From Nocardioidaceae bacterium (GTDB lineage: Bacteria > Actinomycetota > Actinomycetes > Propionibacteriales > Nocardioidaceae), in NCBI GenBank assembly GCA_013696065.1, contig JACCZJ010000398.1, positions 1 through 6,526 of the forward strand: a stretch of DNA of 6,526 nucleotides, read 5' to 3'. Below are positions 1 through 5,683 of the stretch, piece after piece. Position 1 is the stretch's first letter. Every line of letters starts with the position of its first letter. The notes below the pieces were generated by a model. The model was not told where the DNA came from. It ran no database searches and worked only from the letters and a program-made list of their open reading frames with translations. The position numbers were made by a program, and so were the translations under genes.

Positions 1-218
1 GTCTCCGCATAGACCACTGCCGGACGGCCTCCGCGCGAAAGGACTCGCATGGCGGATGAGAAGCGCTGCATCGAGTGGTGACTCGCTGCGCGATCTTGAC
101 GCTGCAGCGCCAACCGGTAGAGAAACACTGCCCACGCGACCACAATCGCCGCGTATATAAGTCCGGTCAGGCGCACACGTTGACGGTAGAGCCGTCGTCT
201 CGACAAGCTCCGGATCAT
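1..218 (-). CDS. Partial small membrane protein, N-terminal 72 residues, possibly GlpR-like
   Basis: An open frame without stops runs from an ATG at 218 off the left edge of the window, so only the first 72 residues are visible. The N-terminus is very basic (RRR, then several Arg up to residue 16). A hydrophobic stretch at about residues 19-36 (LIYAAIVVAWAVFLYRL) is a convincing single membrane anchor. It is followed by a polar, Arg-rich cytoplasmic part containing FSSAMRVLSR. The layout of a short anchor followed by a basic RVL-type motif resembles the actinobacterial GlpR family (gephyrin-like molybdotransferase receptor), but I am recalling that pattern and have not aligned it. Initiation is uncertain. 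The ATG has no good Shine-Dalgarno. A GTG at 254, directly after an in-frame TAA, would add 12 residues. It probably follows the 179-residue gene in one transcript. That this is a gene is fairly secure; the family assignment is weak. Confidence 0.65.
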   Translation of the reverse strand, partial: MIRSLSRRRLYRQRVRLTGLIYAAIVVAWAVFLYRLALQRQDRAASHHSMQRFSSAMRVLSRGGRPAVVYAE

Positions 219-295
219 GGGCGGTGTGTCGCCGGGAGAATTGCACGAGCTCACTTATCCGCAGAGACGTTTCCTCGTTGAGGAGGGATAAGCGC

Positions 296-835
296 TCAGC
301 CACTCTCCTCAGCCGCTTGACCTCGTCGCCGCAAAAGCCCAGCCCCGGGGATACCTTCGACTACCTCCCCGACGCTGTTCAGGCGCTCGCCGAGCTCCTC
401 CAGGTCCGGGGCGCGGGCAACGAGGTTCCCCACGGCCCGTTCCACCCGCTCCGCCTCGTCAGGTACGAGATCGAGCAGGCGGCCCACCAATCGGACGTGG
501 TCGGGGGAGATTGCCGTAGCCGTCTCGGCTACGAGCGGGGCAACCGCTTCCAGCGGCTCGGTGTACGAGTCGAGCAACTGCTCTACGCGACGGACCTGCA
601 CAGCGGCCTGGGCCGTCGTCCTCTCCACCTCCGCGCAGACCTCCGCAACGGCAGCGACCCCAGCGTTGGCCGCTGCAGTGACGCGATAGACCTCTAACGT
701 GAGGGCAGCGATCTCGCTCAGCGTGGCTTCGATCCGGTCGAGCAGCAGCTGAGGGTGTTGCACCAGGTCTAGCGCGCCCGTGACGGTGCGACGGGGCAGA
801 GCCCTCAGTCCCGACACGATGCCGTTAGCCGTCAT
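296..835 (-). CDS. Conserved actinobacterial helical protein of unknown function, 179 aa
   Basis: I do not know a function for this protein. It is almost entirely predicted helix, Ala/Val/Leu/Glu-rich with amphipathic spacing, which suggests a helical bundle or coiled coil (about residues 30-105 and 112-158). There is no signal peptide or membrane segment. The C-terminal block VGEVVEGIPGAGLLRRRG (residues 155-172) resembles the end of a conserved actinobacterial family that databases sometimes mislabel as a ribulose bisphosphate carboxylase large subunit; nothing here looks like RuBisCO. I chose the ATG at 835 because GAGGAG stands five bases upstream. A longer reading from 865 adds ten residues and lacks this support. 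It is separated from the upstream alcohol dehydrogenase gene by about 88 bp, so it may have its own promoter or be read through from the operon. Confidence 0.8.
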   Translation of the reverse strand: MTANGIVSGLRALPRRTVTGALDLVQHPQLLLDRIEATLSEIAALTLEVYRVTAAANAGVAAVAEVCAEVERTTAQAAVQVRRVEQLLDSYTEPLEAVAPLVAETATAISPDHVRLVGRLLDLVPDEAERVERAVGNLVARAPDLEELGERLNSVGEVVEGIPGAGLLRRRGQAAEESG

Positions 836-838
836 AAA

Positions 839-851
839 AGCTCCTCGAGCT
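839..851 (-). promoter_or_regulatory. Shine-Dalgarno embedded in a short inverted repeat
   Basis: On the minus strand the sequence AGCTCGAGGAGCT is a perfect inverted repeat (5-bp arms, 3-base spacer) that contains the GAGGAG ribosome binding site of the 179-residue gene. The GAGGAG decides the ATG at 835 as start. The repeat could partly fold over the ribosome site, but a 5-bp stem is easily a chance product of a purine-rich site next to AGCTC. Confidence 0.4.
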
Positions 852-923
852 GTCGTCCCTAGCACTGGTCATGCGTCGGTGATACGCCTCATGATCGACT
901 ACACGACATCGAACGACCGGGGC

Positions 924-1967
924 TCAGCTCTCGTTGGGAACGAGGATGCCGCGTCCTTGGAGTCGGCCGTTGACGAGATCGTCGATCGCGTCGTTGATGG
1001 CGTCGAGAGGGTACGTCTTGGTGTGCAGGGTGACCTTGCCCTGCGCGGTCAGCGTCATCAGCTCGACGAGGTCGTTGTAGGAACCGACCAGGTTCCCGAT
1101 GAAGTTGATCTCCTCGAGGATGACGTGCTGGAACGGCACCTGCAGGATCCCGCCATAGCCGACCACGAAATAGGAGCCTCCCTTGCGGACCATCTGCGGG
1201 CCCCACTCCTCCACACCGCGCTCGCCCACGAAGTCGATGACCACATCGCCACCTCGCCCGTCGGTGAGGTCTCTGACCGCCGCAATCTTTCCGTCGTCGG
1301 CCTTCACTGTCTGGTCGGCTCCCACGACCTTGGCTAGCTCGAGCGCGTCGTCATTGACGTCCACCACGATGATCTCGGCCGGCGTCATCGCGGACAGGCA
1401 CTGGATCCCGATGTGGCCGAGACCCCCCGCGCCGACGACCACGACCTTGGTGCCGGGATGGAGCAGGGGCACAGCCTTCTTGACCGCGTGGTACGCCGTG
1501 AGGCCGGCGTCGGCGAGGGCTGCGACGCTGGCTGGGTGAAGTGAGGGGTCGAGCTTGACCACGGTGCGCGCCCCGGTCTTGATCTTCTGAGCGAAACCAC
1601 CGTCGGCGAAGATGCCGGTGAAAAGCCCGCTGTCGCAGTGCATGTCGTTCCCGGCGCGGCATGCGTAACACAGACCGCAGGTCGTGACGGGGTGCAGGAT
1701 CACGGTGTCGCCGGGCTGGACGTGGGTGACTCCCTCGCCGACACTCTCCACCCAGCCGGCGTTCTCGTGCCCCGGCGTGTAGGGCAGCGACATCCCCGCC
1801 GCCTTCTGCGCCTCGTCGAACCAACCATCCTGGATGTGCAGGTCGGTGCGGCATAGCCCGGCTGCCCCCGTTCTGACGATGACGTCGAACGGCCCCGTGA
1901 CCTCCGGGTCCGGGATCTCCTCGATCACCAAGGGCTTTGAGTGCTCGTGCAGACGGGCGGCCTTCAC
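924..1967 (-). CDS. Zinc-dependent medium-chain alcohol dehydrogenase, 347 aa
   Basis: It oxidises a primary or secondary alcohol to an aldehyde or ketone using NAD(P)+ and is cytoplasmic. The GroES-like catalytic domain comes first, with catalytic zinc ligands Cys39 (in GLCRTDLH) and His67-Glu68 (PGHE), and Asp153 in the position often held by the third ligand. The four structural zinc cysteines are Cys97, Cys100, Cys103 and Cys111. The Rossmann domain has GAGGLG at 179-184, and Asp203 (VVDVN) at the end of the second strand favours NAD over NADP. Length is normal for the family. The GTG start at 1967 has AGGAG about eight bases upstream, and the GTG overlaps the stop of the upstream gene (GTGA). 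The sequence strongly resembles, from memory, the alcohol dehydrogenase of actinobacterial propane monooxygenase (prm/mim) clusters, which handles propan-1-ol or propan-2-ol. The true substrate here is unknown. It is the last gene of the four-gene operon. Confidence 0.95.
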   Translation of the reverse strand: MKAARLHEHSKPLVIEEIPDPEVTGPFDVIVRTGAAGLCRTDLHIQDGWFDEAQKAAGMSLPYTPGHENAGWVESVGEGVTHVQPGDTVILHPVTTCGLCYACRAGNDMHCDSGLFTGIFADGGFAQKIKTGARTVVKLDPSLHPASVAALADAGLTAYHAVKKAVPLLHPGTKVVVVGAGGLGHIGIQCLSAMTPAEIIVVDVNDDALELAKVVGADQTVKADDGKIAAVRDLTDGRGGDVVIDFVGERGVEEWGPQMVRKGGSYFVVGYGGILQVPFQHVILEEINFIGNLVGSYNDLVELMTLTAQGKVTLHTKTYPLDAINDAIDDLVNGRLQGRGILVPNES

Positions 1968-2881
1968 CGCGTTCTCCTCTCGGTTGGGCTGATCGTGTGA
2001 CTTTCTGCCGGGTACCCTCTCGACCCCACGACCCGCAGCCGCTCGCCGAAGCGGGCGCCCGGCATCCCCCAGGTGCGAAAAAAGTCACCTGTCGCGCGGC
2101 ACAGGGTCACGTTGATGTCGTTGCCTGCCCCGATCAGGGCGGCGTCGCGGGCACCCGCGGCGGCGACGTCGCCGGGATCCACGAGCGGGGTGGCGGGGTC
2201 GACGCCGCCCAGACCTCCAAGCTCAGCGATCCGTTTCAGGGCTGCTTCGCGCACGGCCGGCGTGAGGAAGGAAATCCATTCGCGCCGGTCGCGTGCGTCG
2301 CGGTATTGCACCACCAACGGCTCCGCCAACGGATCTGCCAGGAAACGCCCCCGCTCGTCAAGAGCGCCCAGGTCGCCCACGCGCACAGTGGCGAGCTCGT
2401 CGGCGGTCAGCCCGCTCCCGATGAGGGCCAGGGTGGGCAGGCCCGACGGGGCACGCAACGGGATCGGTGCCGCTTGGTTGGCCTGCTCGGTCAGAGGTCG
2501 CCAAGGCACCGGTACGCCGTTCGTGCGCCACCACACCTTGGCCCCGAAAGCCAGCGCGGCTACCTGCTCTGGCGCTCGCCCGTCCAGCGCGGCAGCCAGC
2601 TGGCGCAGCGACGTCTCGGCCATAAGGGGGTCGCGCCGACCCTCGCCGAGCAAGCCCTCGAGATCCTGTACGCCGGTCAGAGCAGCGAAACGATCAAGAG
2701 TCGCGACCGCAGTGCGCACCCAGGACAGCTCTCGGCATTTTTCGGCCAGCAGCTCGGCCATGCGGCGTACCGAGGGGTGCTGCAACAGCGCTGCCTCACG
2801 GCGTTCGCGCAGCGCCGACGCGACGCGTTGTCTCGGCTCGTCGGAGGGGACTGAGTCCCGGAGAGCACCCTCGGCAGTCAT
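1964..2881 (-). CDS. 305-aa protein resembling a catalytically inactive tyrosine recombinase
   Basis: I cannot name this protein. Residues about 34-130 are helical and resemble the SAM-like core-binding domain of phage-type integrases (WVRTAVATLDRFAALTG at 54-70, then more helices ending near WWRTNGVPVPWRPL). Residues 146-171 (ALIGSGLTADELATVRVGDL, 152-171) match the usual GLRxSEL-LxLxxxDL turn of the catalytic domain, and DRREWISFLTPAV (198-210) resembles the strand-helix that normally follows. The catalytic Arg of that first motif is replaced by Thr159, and I see no HxxR box or clear catalytic Tyr near the end, so a recombinase activity is unlikely. The ATG at 2881 overlaps the upstream stop as ATGA with GGAG nine bases before it; a longer reading from 3040 is rejected. 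It sits between the DUF59 gene and the alcohol dehydrogenase gene with both junctions coupled, so it is an operon member rather than an insertion. The fold assignment is inference from motif resemblance. Confidence 0.85.
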   Translation of the reverse strand: MTAEGALRDSVPSDEPRQRVASALRERREAALLQHPSVRRMAELLAEKCRELSWVRTAVATLDRFAALTGVQDLEGLLGEGRRDPLMAETSLRQLAAALDGRAPEQVAALAFGAKVWWRTNGVPVPWRPLTEQANQAAPIPLRAPSGLPTLALIGSGLTADELATVRVGDLGALDERGRFLADPLAEPLVVQYRDARDRREWISFLTPAVREAALKRIAELGGLGGVDPATPLVDPGDVAAAGARDAALIGAGNDINVTLCRATGDFFRTWGMPGARFGERLRVVGSRGYPAESHTISPTERRTR

Positions 2882-3234
2882 GGGCTTGGCTCCGGCAGTG
2901 GGTCGCCGTTGACCTCGCGCTCGAGTTCGTCTCCCAAGAAGTGGTCGCTGATGTGGACCGTTGCCGCGGTGACGCCTTCCACCGCAAGGACCTGACGGCG
3001 TACTTCGCGGCCGATGTCGATCGCGAAGCGGGACGGACACAGGGGAGACGTCAGGTGATACCGAACGACGGCCGACCCGTCGGCGCTGACCTCGACGTCG
3101 TCGAGGAGGTCCATGGAGGCGAGGCTGCGTCGAATCTCCGGATCGAGCACACTGCCAGCCGCTTGGCGAACGGCCTCGACATCGATGGGCGTCCTGTCCG
3201 TTGCGTTAGCGGCCTGCGTGGCCGGTTCACTCAC
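2878..3234 (-). CDS. MIP18/DUF59 family iron-sulfur assembly-type protein, 118 aa
   Basis: The protein is a single MIP18-family (DUF59, PF01883-type) domain. The diagnostic DPEIR motif lies at residues 31-35, and the LTSPLCPSRF segment (61-70) carries the conserved Cys66 of this family's TxPxCP-like loop. The rest follows the expected pattern: a valine-rich strand at 86-94, then an acidic, Pro-rich tail. Proteins of this family (SufT, MIP18) help in iron-sulfur cluster assembly or in maturing metalloproteins. In actinobacterial propane monooxygenase clusters a DUF59 gene is a regular neighbour, plausibly helping to assemble metal sites. The GTG start at 3234 overlaps the amidohydrolase stop as GTGA, and the protein begins VSEPATQ. 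It has no strong Shine-Dalgarno of its own, so it probably depends on translational coupling. A longer upstream frame (to 3531) is Arg-rich and overlaps the amidohydrolase gene, so it is rejected. Confidence 0.9.
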   Translation of the reverse strand: MSEPATQAANATDRTPIDVEAVRQAAGSVLDPEIRRSLASMDLLDDVEVSADGSAVVRYHLTSPLCPSRFAIDIGREVRRQVLAVEGVTAATVHISDHFLGDELEREVNGDPLPEPSP

Positions 3235-4349
3235 GCCGAGACGCCCCCTGTCACGCCGGTCTCCTCGGCGGGCGCCGACGCCGCCTCGGTCGGACGCGCG
3301 GCCGACGCGGACGGGGCACCGGACTCCTTGCGCTGGCGCTTCGCCTGGGCGAACTCGTCGTTTTCGATCTCGGCCAGCTTGGCCTCGATGTCGATGTCGT
3401 AGAGGCGGGCGATGTTCTCGCCGACGATTTTCTGCTTCGTTTCCTGCGTCAGGTCGACCCCGTACTCCTCCTTGATGTCCTCCGGCAGCTCGAAAGCCAT
3501 GAAGCGGTCTAGGAGCCAATGGGGGTACCAAATCGGGAAGTCGGTGCCCCAGATGATTCGATCCGGGCCGAGCCAGAAGAGAAGGTTGGCCATGATCTTG
3601 GCGAACTCCCGCGGTCGGTTACCGAGAAACATGTTGGCAACCGCGAGTGAGCCGTAGATATTGGGGCTGCGGGCCGACATCCAGCAGAAGTCGTCGAGTC
3701 GCGGCAGGCCGCAGTGGTCGACGATGAAGTTGAGCTCGGGATAGAGCGTCGACGGCTCGTCGATGTCGCGGACATCGAACTTCTCGAGCGCCAGCGGCTC
3801 TACGGCCGGGCCTTTGTGGAAGTGCATGTTGGTGATGCCGAGCTCGATGCACTTCTCGTACAGCGGGAAGACGGCCGGGTCGTTGGCCGACCAGCCTCGC
3901 GACTCGCCCCGCCACTCCGCGGTGTACCACTTGAAGCCCCGCATGCCGAGATCCGTGACCTGGCGCTCGATCTCCTCGACCGCACCTGGCGTCCTGGGGT
4001 CGACTGCACCGAGCCCGATCAGCCGCTGCGGTGCACGCTTGACCATCTCAGCGTTCCGGTCCGGGTGGGTGAATCCGGTGTGGTAAAAGTCCATGAGCAC
4101 CTGGGTCGACAGGATCGCCATGTCGCTGTCGCCGGTGACGAACATGTGGTCGAGATACCAGTCGGGGTCGACCTTCCGGAACTCCTTCTCGTAGTCCATC
4201 GTCCATTGGGGTTCGCCGGTCGGGTTGAAGCCGGTCTGGAATGCGTAGAACGTCTCGACGAACGCTTCGCCGTACTTGTTCTTCGTGTTCTCGGGGCTCG
4301 CGTCCCAAAAGCCGGTGTGTGCGTCGAATACAAACATGTTGTCTTTCAC
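3231..4349 (-). CDS. Amidohydrolase-2 family protein (prm-cluster type), 372 aa
   Basis: A TIM-barrel metal-dependent hydrolase or decarboxylase-like protein of the amidohydrolase-2 (PF04909) family. Visible active-site candidates are His11 (FDAHTG), Lys140 (GFKWY), His176/His178 (NMHFHKG), His212 (VDHCG) and Asp270 (WGTDFP). The usual HxH near the N-terminus is incomplete, because Gly13 takes the place of the second His. After the barrel (to about residue 322) there is a low-complexity tail of about 35 residues rich in Ala, Ser, Pro and Glu, probably disordered. I chose the GTG at 4349 because GGAGG lies five bases upstream; a TTG at 4379 would add ten residues without support. It is the first gene of the four-gene operon, and its stop overlaps the DUF59 start. 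Homologues occur, as I recall, beside prmABCD in propane-oxidising actinobacteria; their substrate is not known to me. It could be a lactonase, a decarboxylase or a scaffold. Confidence 0.92.
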   Translation of the reverse strand: MKDNMFVFDAHTGFWDASPENTKNKYGEAFVETFYAFQTGFNPTGEPQWTMDYEKEFRKVDPDWYLDHMFVTGDSDMAILSTQVLMDFYHTGFTHPDRNAEMVKRAPQRLIGLGAVDPRTPGAVEEIERQVTDLGMRGFKWYTAEWRGESRGWSANDPAVFPLYEKCIELGITNMHFHKGPAVEPLALEKFDVRDIDEPSTLYPELNFIVDHCGLPRLDDFCWMSARSPNIYGSLAVANMFLGNRPREFAKIMANLLFWLGPDRIIWGTDFPIWYPHWLLDRFMAFELPEDIKEEYGVDLTQETKQKIVGENIARLYDIDIEAKLAEIENDEFAQAKRQRKESGAPSASAARPTEAASAPAEETGVTGGVSA

Positions 4350-4455
4350 GGCGTCCTCCGAGTGCTCCGCATGGGGCAATCACTGTTACATGCGTATTGC
4401 ACATCCGCAACGGTCCGCGTCGCGGCAAATCGGTGAGCCGGAACGGCCTGCGCCA
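4350..4455 (-). other. Gene-free gap ahead of the four-gene operon (about 106 bp)
   Basis: No coding frame is supported here. The gap separates the ABM-fold gene from the amidohydrolase and is the only substantial space near the operon head, so it is where a promoter is most likely. It holds the Shine-Dalgarno GGAGG, the candidate promoter at 4383-4410, and minor short repeats (CCGCGACGCGG at 4414-4424, and GCCG-TTC-CGGC at 4438-4448). None of these makes a strong terminator. Confidence 0.5.
4383..4410 (-). promoter_or_regulatory. Candidate promoter with overlapping inverted repeat, ahead of the operon
   Basis: In the gap before the amidohydrolase start, the minus strand has TTGCGG (4405-4410) and TAACAG (4383-4388) with a 16-bp spacer, a passable -35/-10 pair about 33 bp before the GTG. 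A small inverted repeat, TTGC-N6-GCAA (4397-4410), overlaps the -35 and could be an operator half-site pair. Both motifs are short and the match is moderate, so this is a candidate only. Confidence 0.25.
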
Positions 4456-4788
4456 TTAGTCGGCTCGCGTCGGCTCGAGCTCTACCATCTCCGCCCAGCC
4501 GTCTCCGGGGACTTCGACGTTGACGATCTCCGGCGTCCGTGAAATGACGTCAGGGAAGGTTGCCATGGCGGCTTTGAAGTGTTCAGTCTTGACATGCACT
4601 TCGCCTGCTTCGCGCGACTCGAACCCCTCGACCAAGACGAAGACGTTGGGGTCATCGAGGCTCTTGGACCATTCGAAGAAGAGGTTGCCCTGCTCCTGTC
4701 GGGTACCTGCGGTGAAGTCCCCCCTCAGGGAGAGCCAATCTTCGGCCCGGTCGGGGCGGATGGTGAATTTGACGACGATGAAGATCAT
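4456..4788 (-). CDS. Antibiotic-biosynthesis-monooxygenase (ABM) fold protein, 110 aa
   Basis: A one-domain dimeric alpha/beta-barrel protein of the ABM family (PF03992, YgiN-like). The start MIFIVVKFTIRPDRAEDWLS, the central LFFEWSKSLDDPNVFVLVEGF and the later HVKTEHFKAAM are the typical strand-helix signals of this fold. The His in HVKTEHF is a residue often conserved in the family. Members include quinol and heme-degrading monooxygenases and also proteins without known chemistry. The substrate cannot be told from the sequence. The C-terminus is acidic (about residues 96-110). ATG at 4788 is preceded by GAGG nine bases upstream. It lies 44 bp after the regulator gene and about 106 bp before the amidohydrolase operon, so it could be the last gene of the regulator transcript or the start of a small unit of its own. 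Confidence 0.9.
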   Translation of the reverse strand: MIFIVVKFTIRPDRAEDWLSLRGDFTAGTRQEQGNLFFEWSKSLDDPNVFVLVEGFESREAGEVHVKTEHFKAAMATFPDVISRTPEIVNVEVPGDGWAEMVELEPTRAD

Positions 4789-4812
4789 GGTGGGCTACCT
4801 CAGCGTGGACGG

Positions 4813-4828
4813 CACTCCTCGTGGAGTG
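4813..4828 (-). terminator. Hairpin just after the regulator gene
   Basis: A perfect 6-bp stem with a 4-base loop (CACTCC-ACGA-GGAGTG on the minus strand) starts four bases after the regulator stop at 4833. It lacks a U-tract, as is common for weak actinobacterial terminators, so it may end the transcript, slow it, or stabilise the mRNA 3' end. The ABM gene starts 24 bp further on. Confidence 0.35.
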
Positions 4829-4832
4829 GGGG

Positions 4833-5516
4833 CTACGTCGGGGTGGAGTTTGCCGGAACCGCCCGATACCCGACACCTCGAACGTTCACCAAGAGCATGG
4901 CGCCTCCGAGGTGCCCGCGCAGCCGCGAGATATGCAGCTTGATCGTGTTGGTCGTGACATCGTCGCCACGCACGGCCCAAAGATGTTCGCGGACCTGGTC
5001 CAGGCTGACGACCACACCCGTGTGCACAAGCAGATAACGCAAAATGTCGAACTGGCGCAACGGAAGCGTTACGGGCTCACCGGCCACCCTCACTTCGAAA
5101 GTCAGCCCGTTAAGCTCCACCTGTCCGACTGAAATCACGGCCTGCTCGGTGCGTCGTGTGTCAGCGTCGCGCAGGTACTGCGAGATCACCATGTCCAGGT
5201 CGCGGTCGCGGTACGGATAGCTCAACACCTCCGAGACTCCCGCGAGCAGTGCGGGTCCAGCCAGCTGAGTCTGCCCCTCCCCGATCCCGAGTACCACCGG
5301 CACGGCTGCATGACGACGCACAACGGTGACCACTGCGGCGGCATCCAACACTGGCAGCCCGGCGCGCAACAGCACAATGTCGGGGTTTGCCCTGCCGATC
5401 TGAAAGAGCGCCTCCGCCCCGTCGTCGCAGAGTATGACGTCGACGCCCGAATCTGCCGCAACTTGTCGGATCCGTTGCTGTGCCTCGAGGTCGTGGTCCA
5501 CCGACAGCAGTTTCAT
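4833..5516 (-). CDS. OmpR/PhoB-type transcription regulator with a degenerate receiver, 227 aa
   Basis: Two domains are visible. The receiver spans about residues 1-115 (starting KLLSVDHD) and a winged-helix DNA-binding domain spans about 125-222, with a recognition helix NTIKLHISRLRGHL and a wing ending NVRGVGYRAV. The receiver is missing its switch: the phosphoacceptor Asp position in PDIVLL-R-AGLP is Arg51, the Thr/Ser position after VPVVL is Gly77/Ile78, and the Lys before Pro101 is Tyr100. It therefore cannot be regulated by ordinary Asp phosphorylation, though it may still dimerise or sense another signal. I chose ATG 5516 because it gives the normal family length and begins at the receiver. 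Its Shine-Dalgarno is poor. An ATG at 5555 and a GTG at 5678 extend it by 13 and 54 residues, but the GTG lies inside the hairpin after pstB. It lies next to pstB, which suggests phosphate-related or local control. The target is unknown, and the sequence does not look like GlnR. Confidence 0.88.
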   Translation of the reverse strand: MKLLSVDHDLEAQQRIRQVAADSGVDVILCDDGAEALFQIGRANPDIVLLRAGLPVLDAAAVVTVVRRHAAVPVVLGIGEGQTQLAGPALLAGVSEVLSYPYRDRDLDMVISQYLRDADTRRTEQAVISVGQVELNGLTFEVRVAGEPVTLPLRQFDILRYLLVHTGVVVSLDQVREHLWAVRGDDVTTNTIKLHISRLRGHLGGAMLLVNVRGVGYRAVPANSTPT

Positions 5517-5683
5517 TGCGGCGCGAGCAGGCCAGCGACGCCGACTCGTCTGCATGACCGTGCTCGGGGCAGCGTGGACTGTCCGATGGGCGTCGACCGC
5601 TACACCATGGTGCGAGGATGCCTCATGATGGGTGCCCGCCTCGGAAGGCTCGTCTGGCCCGACCGTCGTGGAAGCCACGAGAG
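5517..5683 (-). other. Leader between pstB and the regulator gene (about 167 bp)
   Basis: If the regulator starts at 5516 this stretch is non-coding. It holds the hairpin at 5666-5680 and no convincing -35/-10 pair or Shine-Dalgarno. The frame also reads open through it, so the regulator may really start at 5555 or 5678, which would shrink or abolish this leader. Confidence 0.35.
5666..5680 (-). terminator. Hairpin just after pstB
   Basis: On the minus strand, TCGTGG-CTT-CCACGA is a perfect 6-bp stem with a 3-base loop that starts three bases after the pstB stop (5684-5686). There is no U-tract. It could terminate or attenuate the pst transcript ahead of the regulator, or protect its 3' end. 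The hairpin also contains the GTG at 5678, which makes that GTG a poor start for the regulator. Confidence 0.35.

Noticed and set aside
272..284. Small hairpin TCCTC-GTT-GAGGA near the end of the 179-residue gene
   Set aside because: The 5-bp stem has no U-tract, and purine/pyrimidine-rich repeats of this size are expected by chance.
224..697. Plus-strand open frames opposite the 179-residue gene and the left end
   Set aside because: Low-complexity composition, no Shine-Dalgarno, and the minus strand has a good start and a family-like C-terminus.
1937..2912. Two long plus-strand open frames opposite the 305-residue gene
   Set aside because: They are Arg/Ser-rich or Gln/Gly-rich with no recognisable motif, and lie antisense to a gene with family-like motifs, coupled starts and conserved neighbours. 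High-GC third positions produce such shadows.
2882..3531. Upstream extensions of the DUF59 and 305-aa frames
   Set aside because: The extensions are Arg-rich and fall wholly inside a neighbouring gene; the overlapping GTG at 3234 and ATG at 2881 fit the operon pattern.
3714..4436. Plus-strand open frame opposite the amidohydrolase
   Set aside because: Antisense to a clear amidohydrolase with its metal-site residues; no motif and no credible ribosome site.
4833..5516. Possible GlnR-type nitrogen regulator
   Set aside because: It shares the loss of the phosphorylation site with GlnR-like proteins, but its receiver (KLLSVDHD start) does not look like GlnR, and the neighbours are pst genes, not nitrogen genes.
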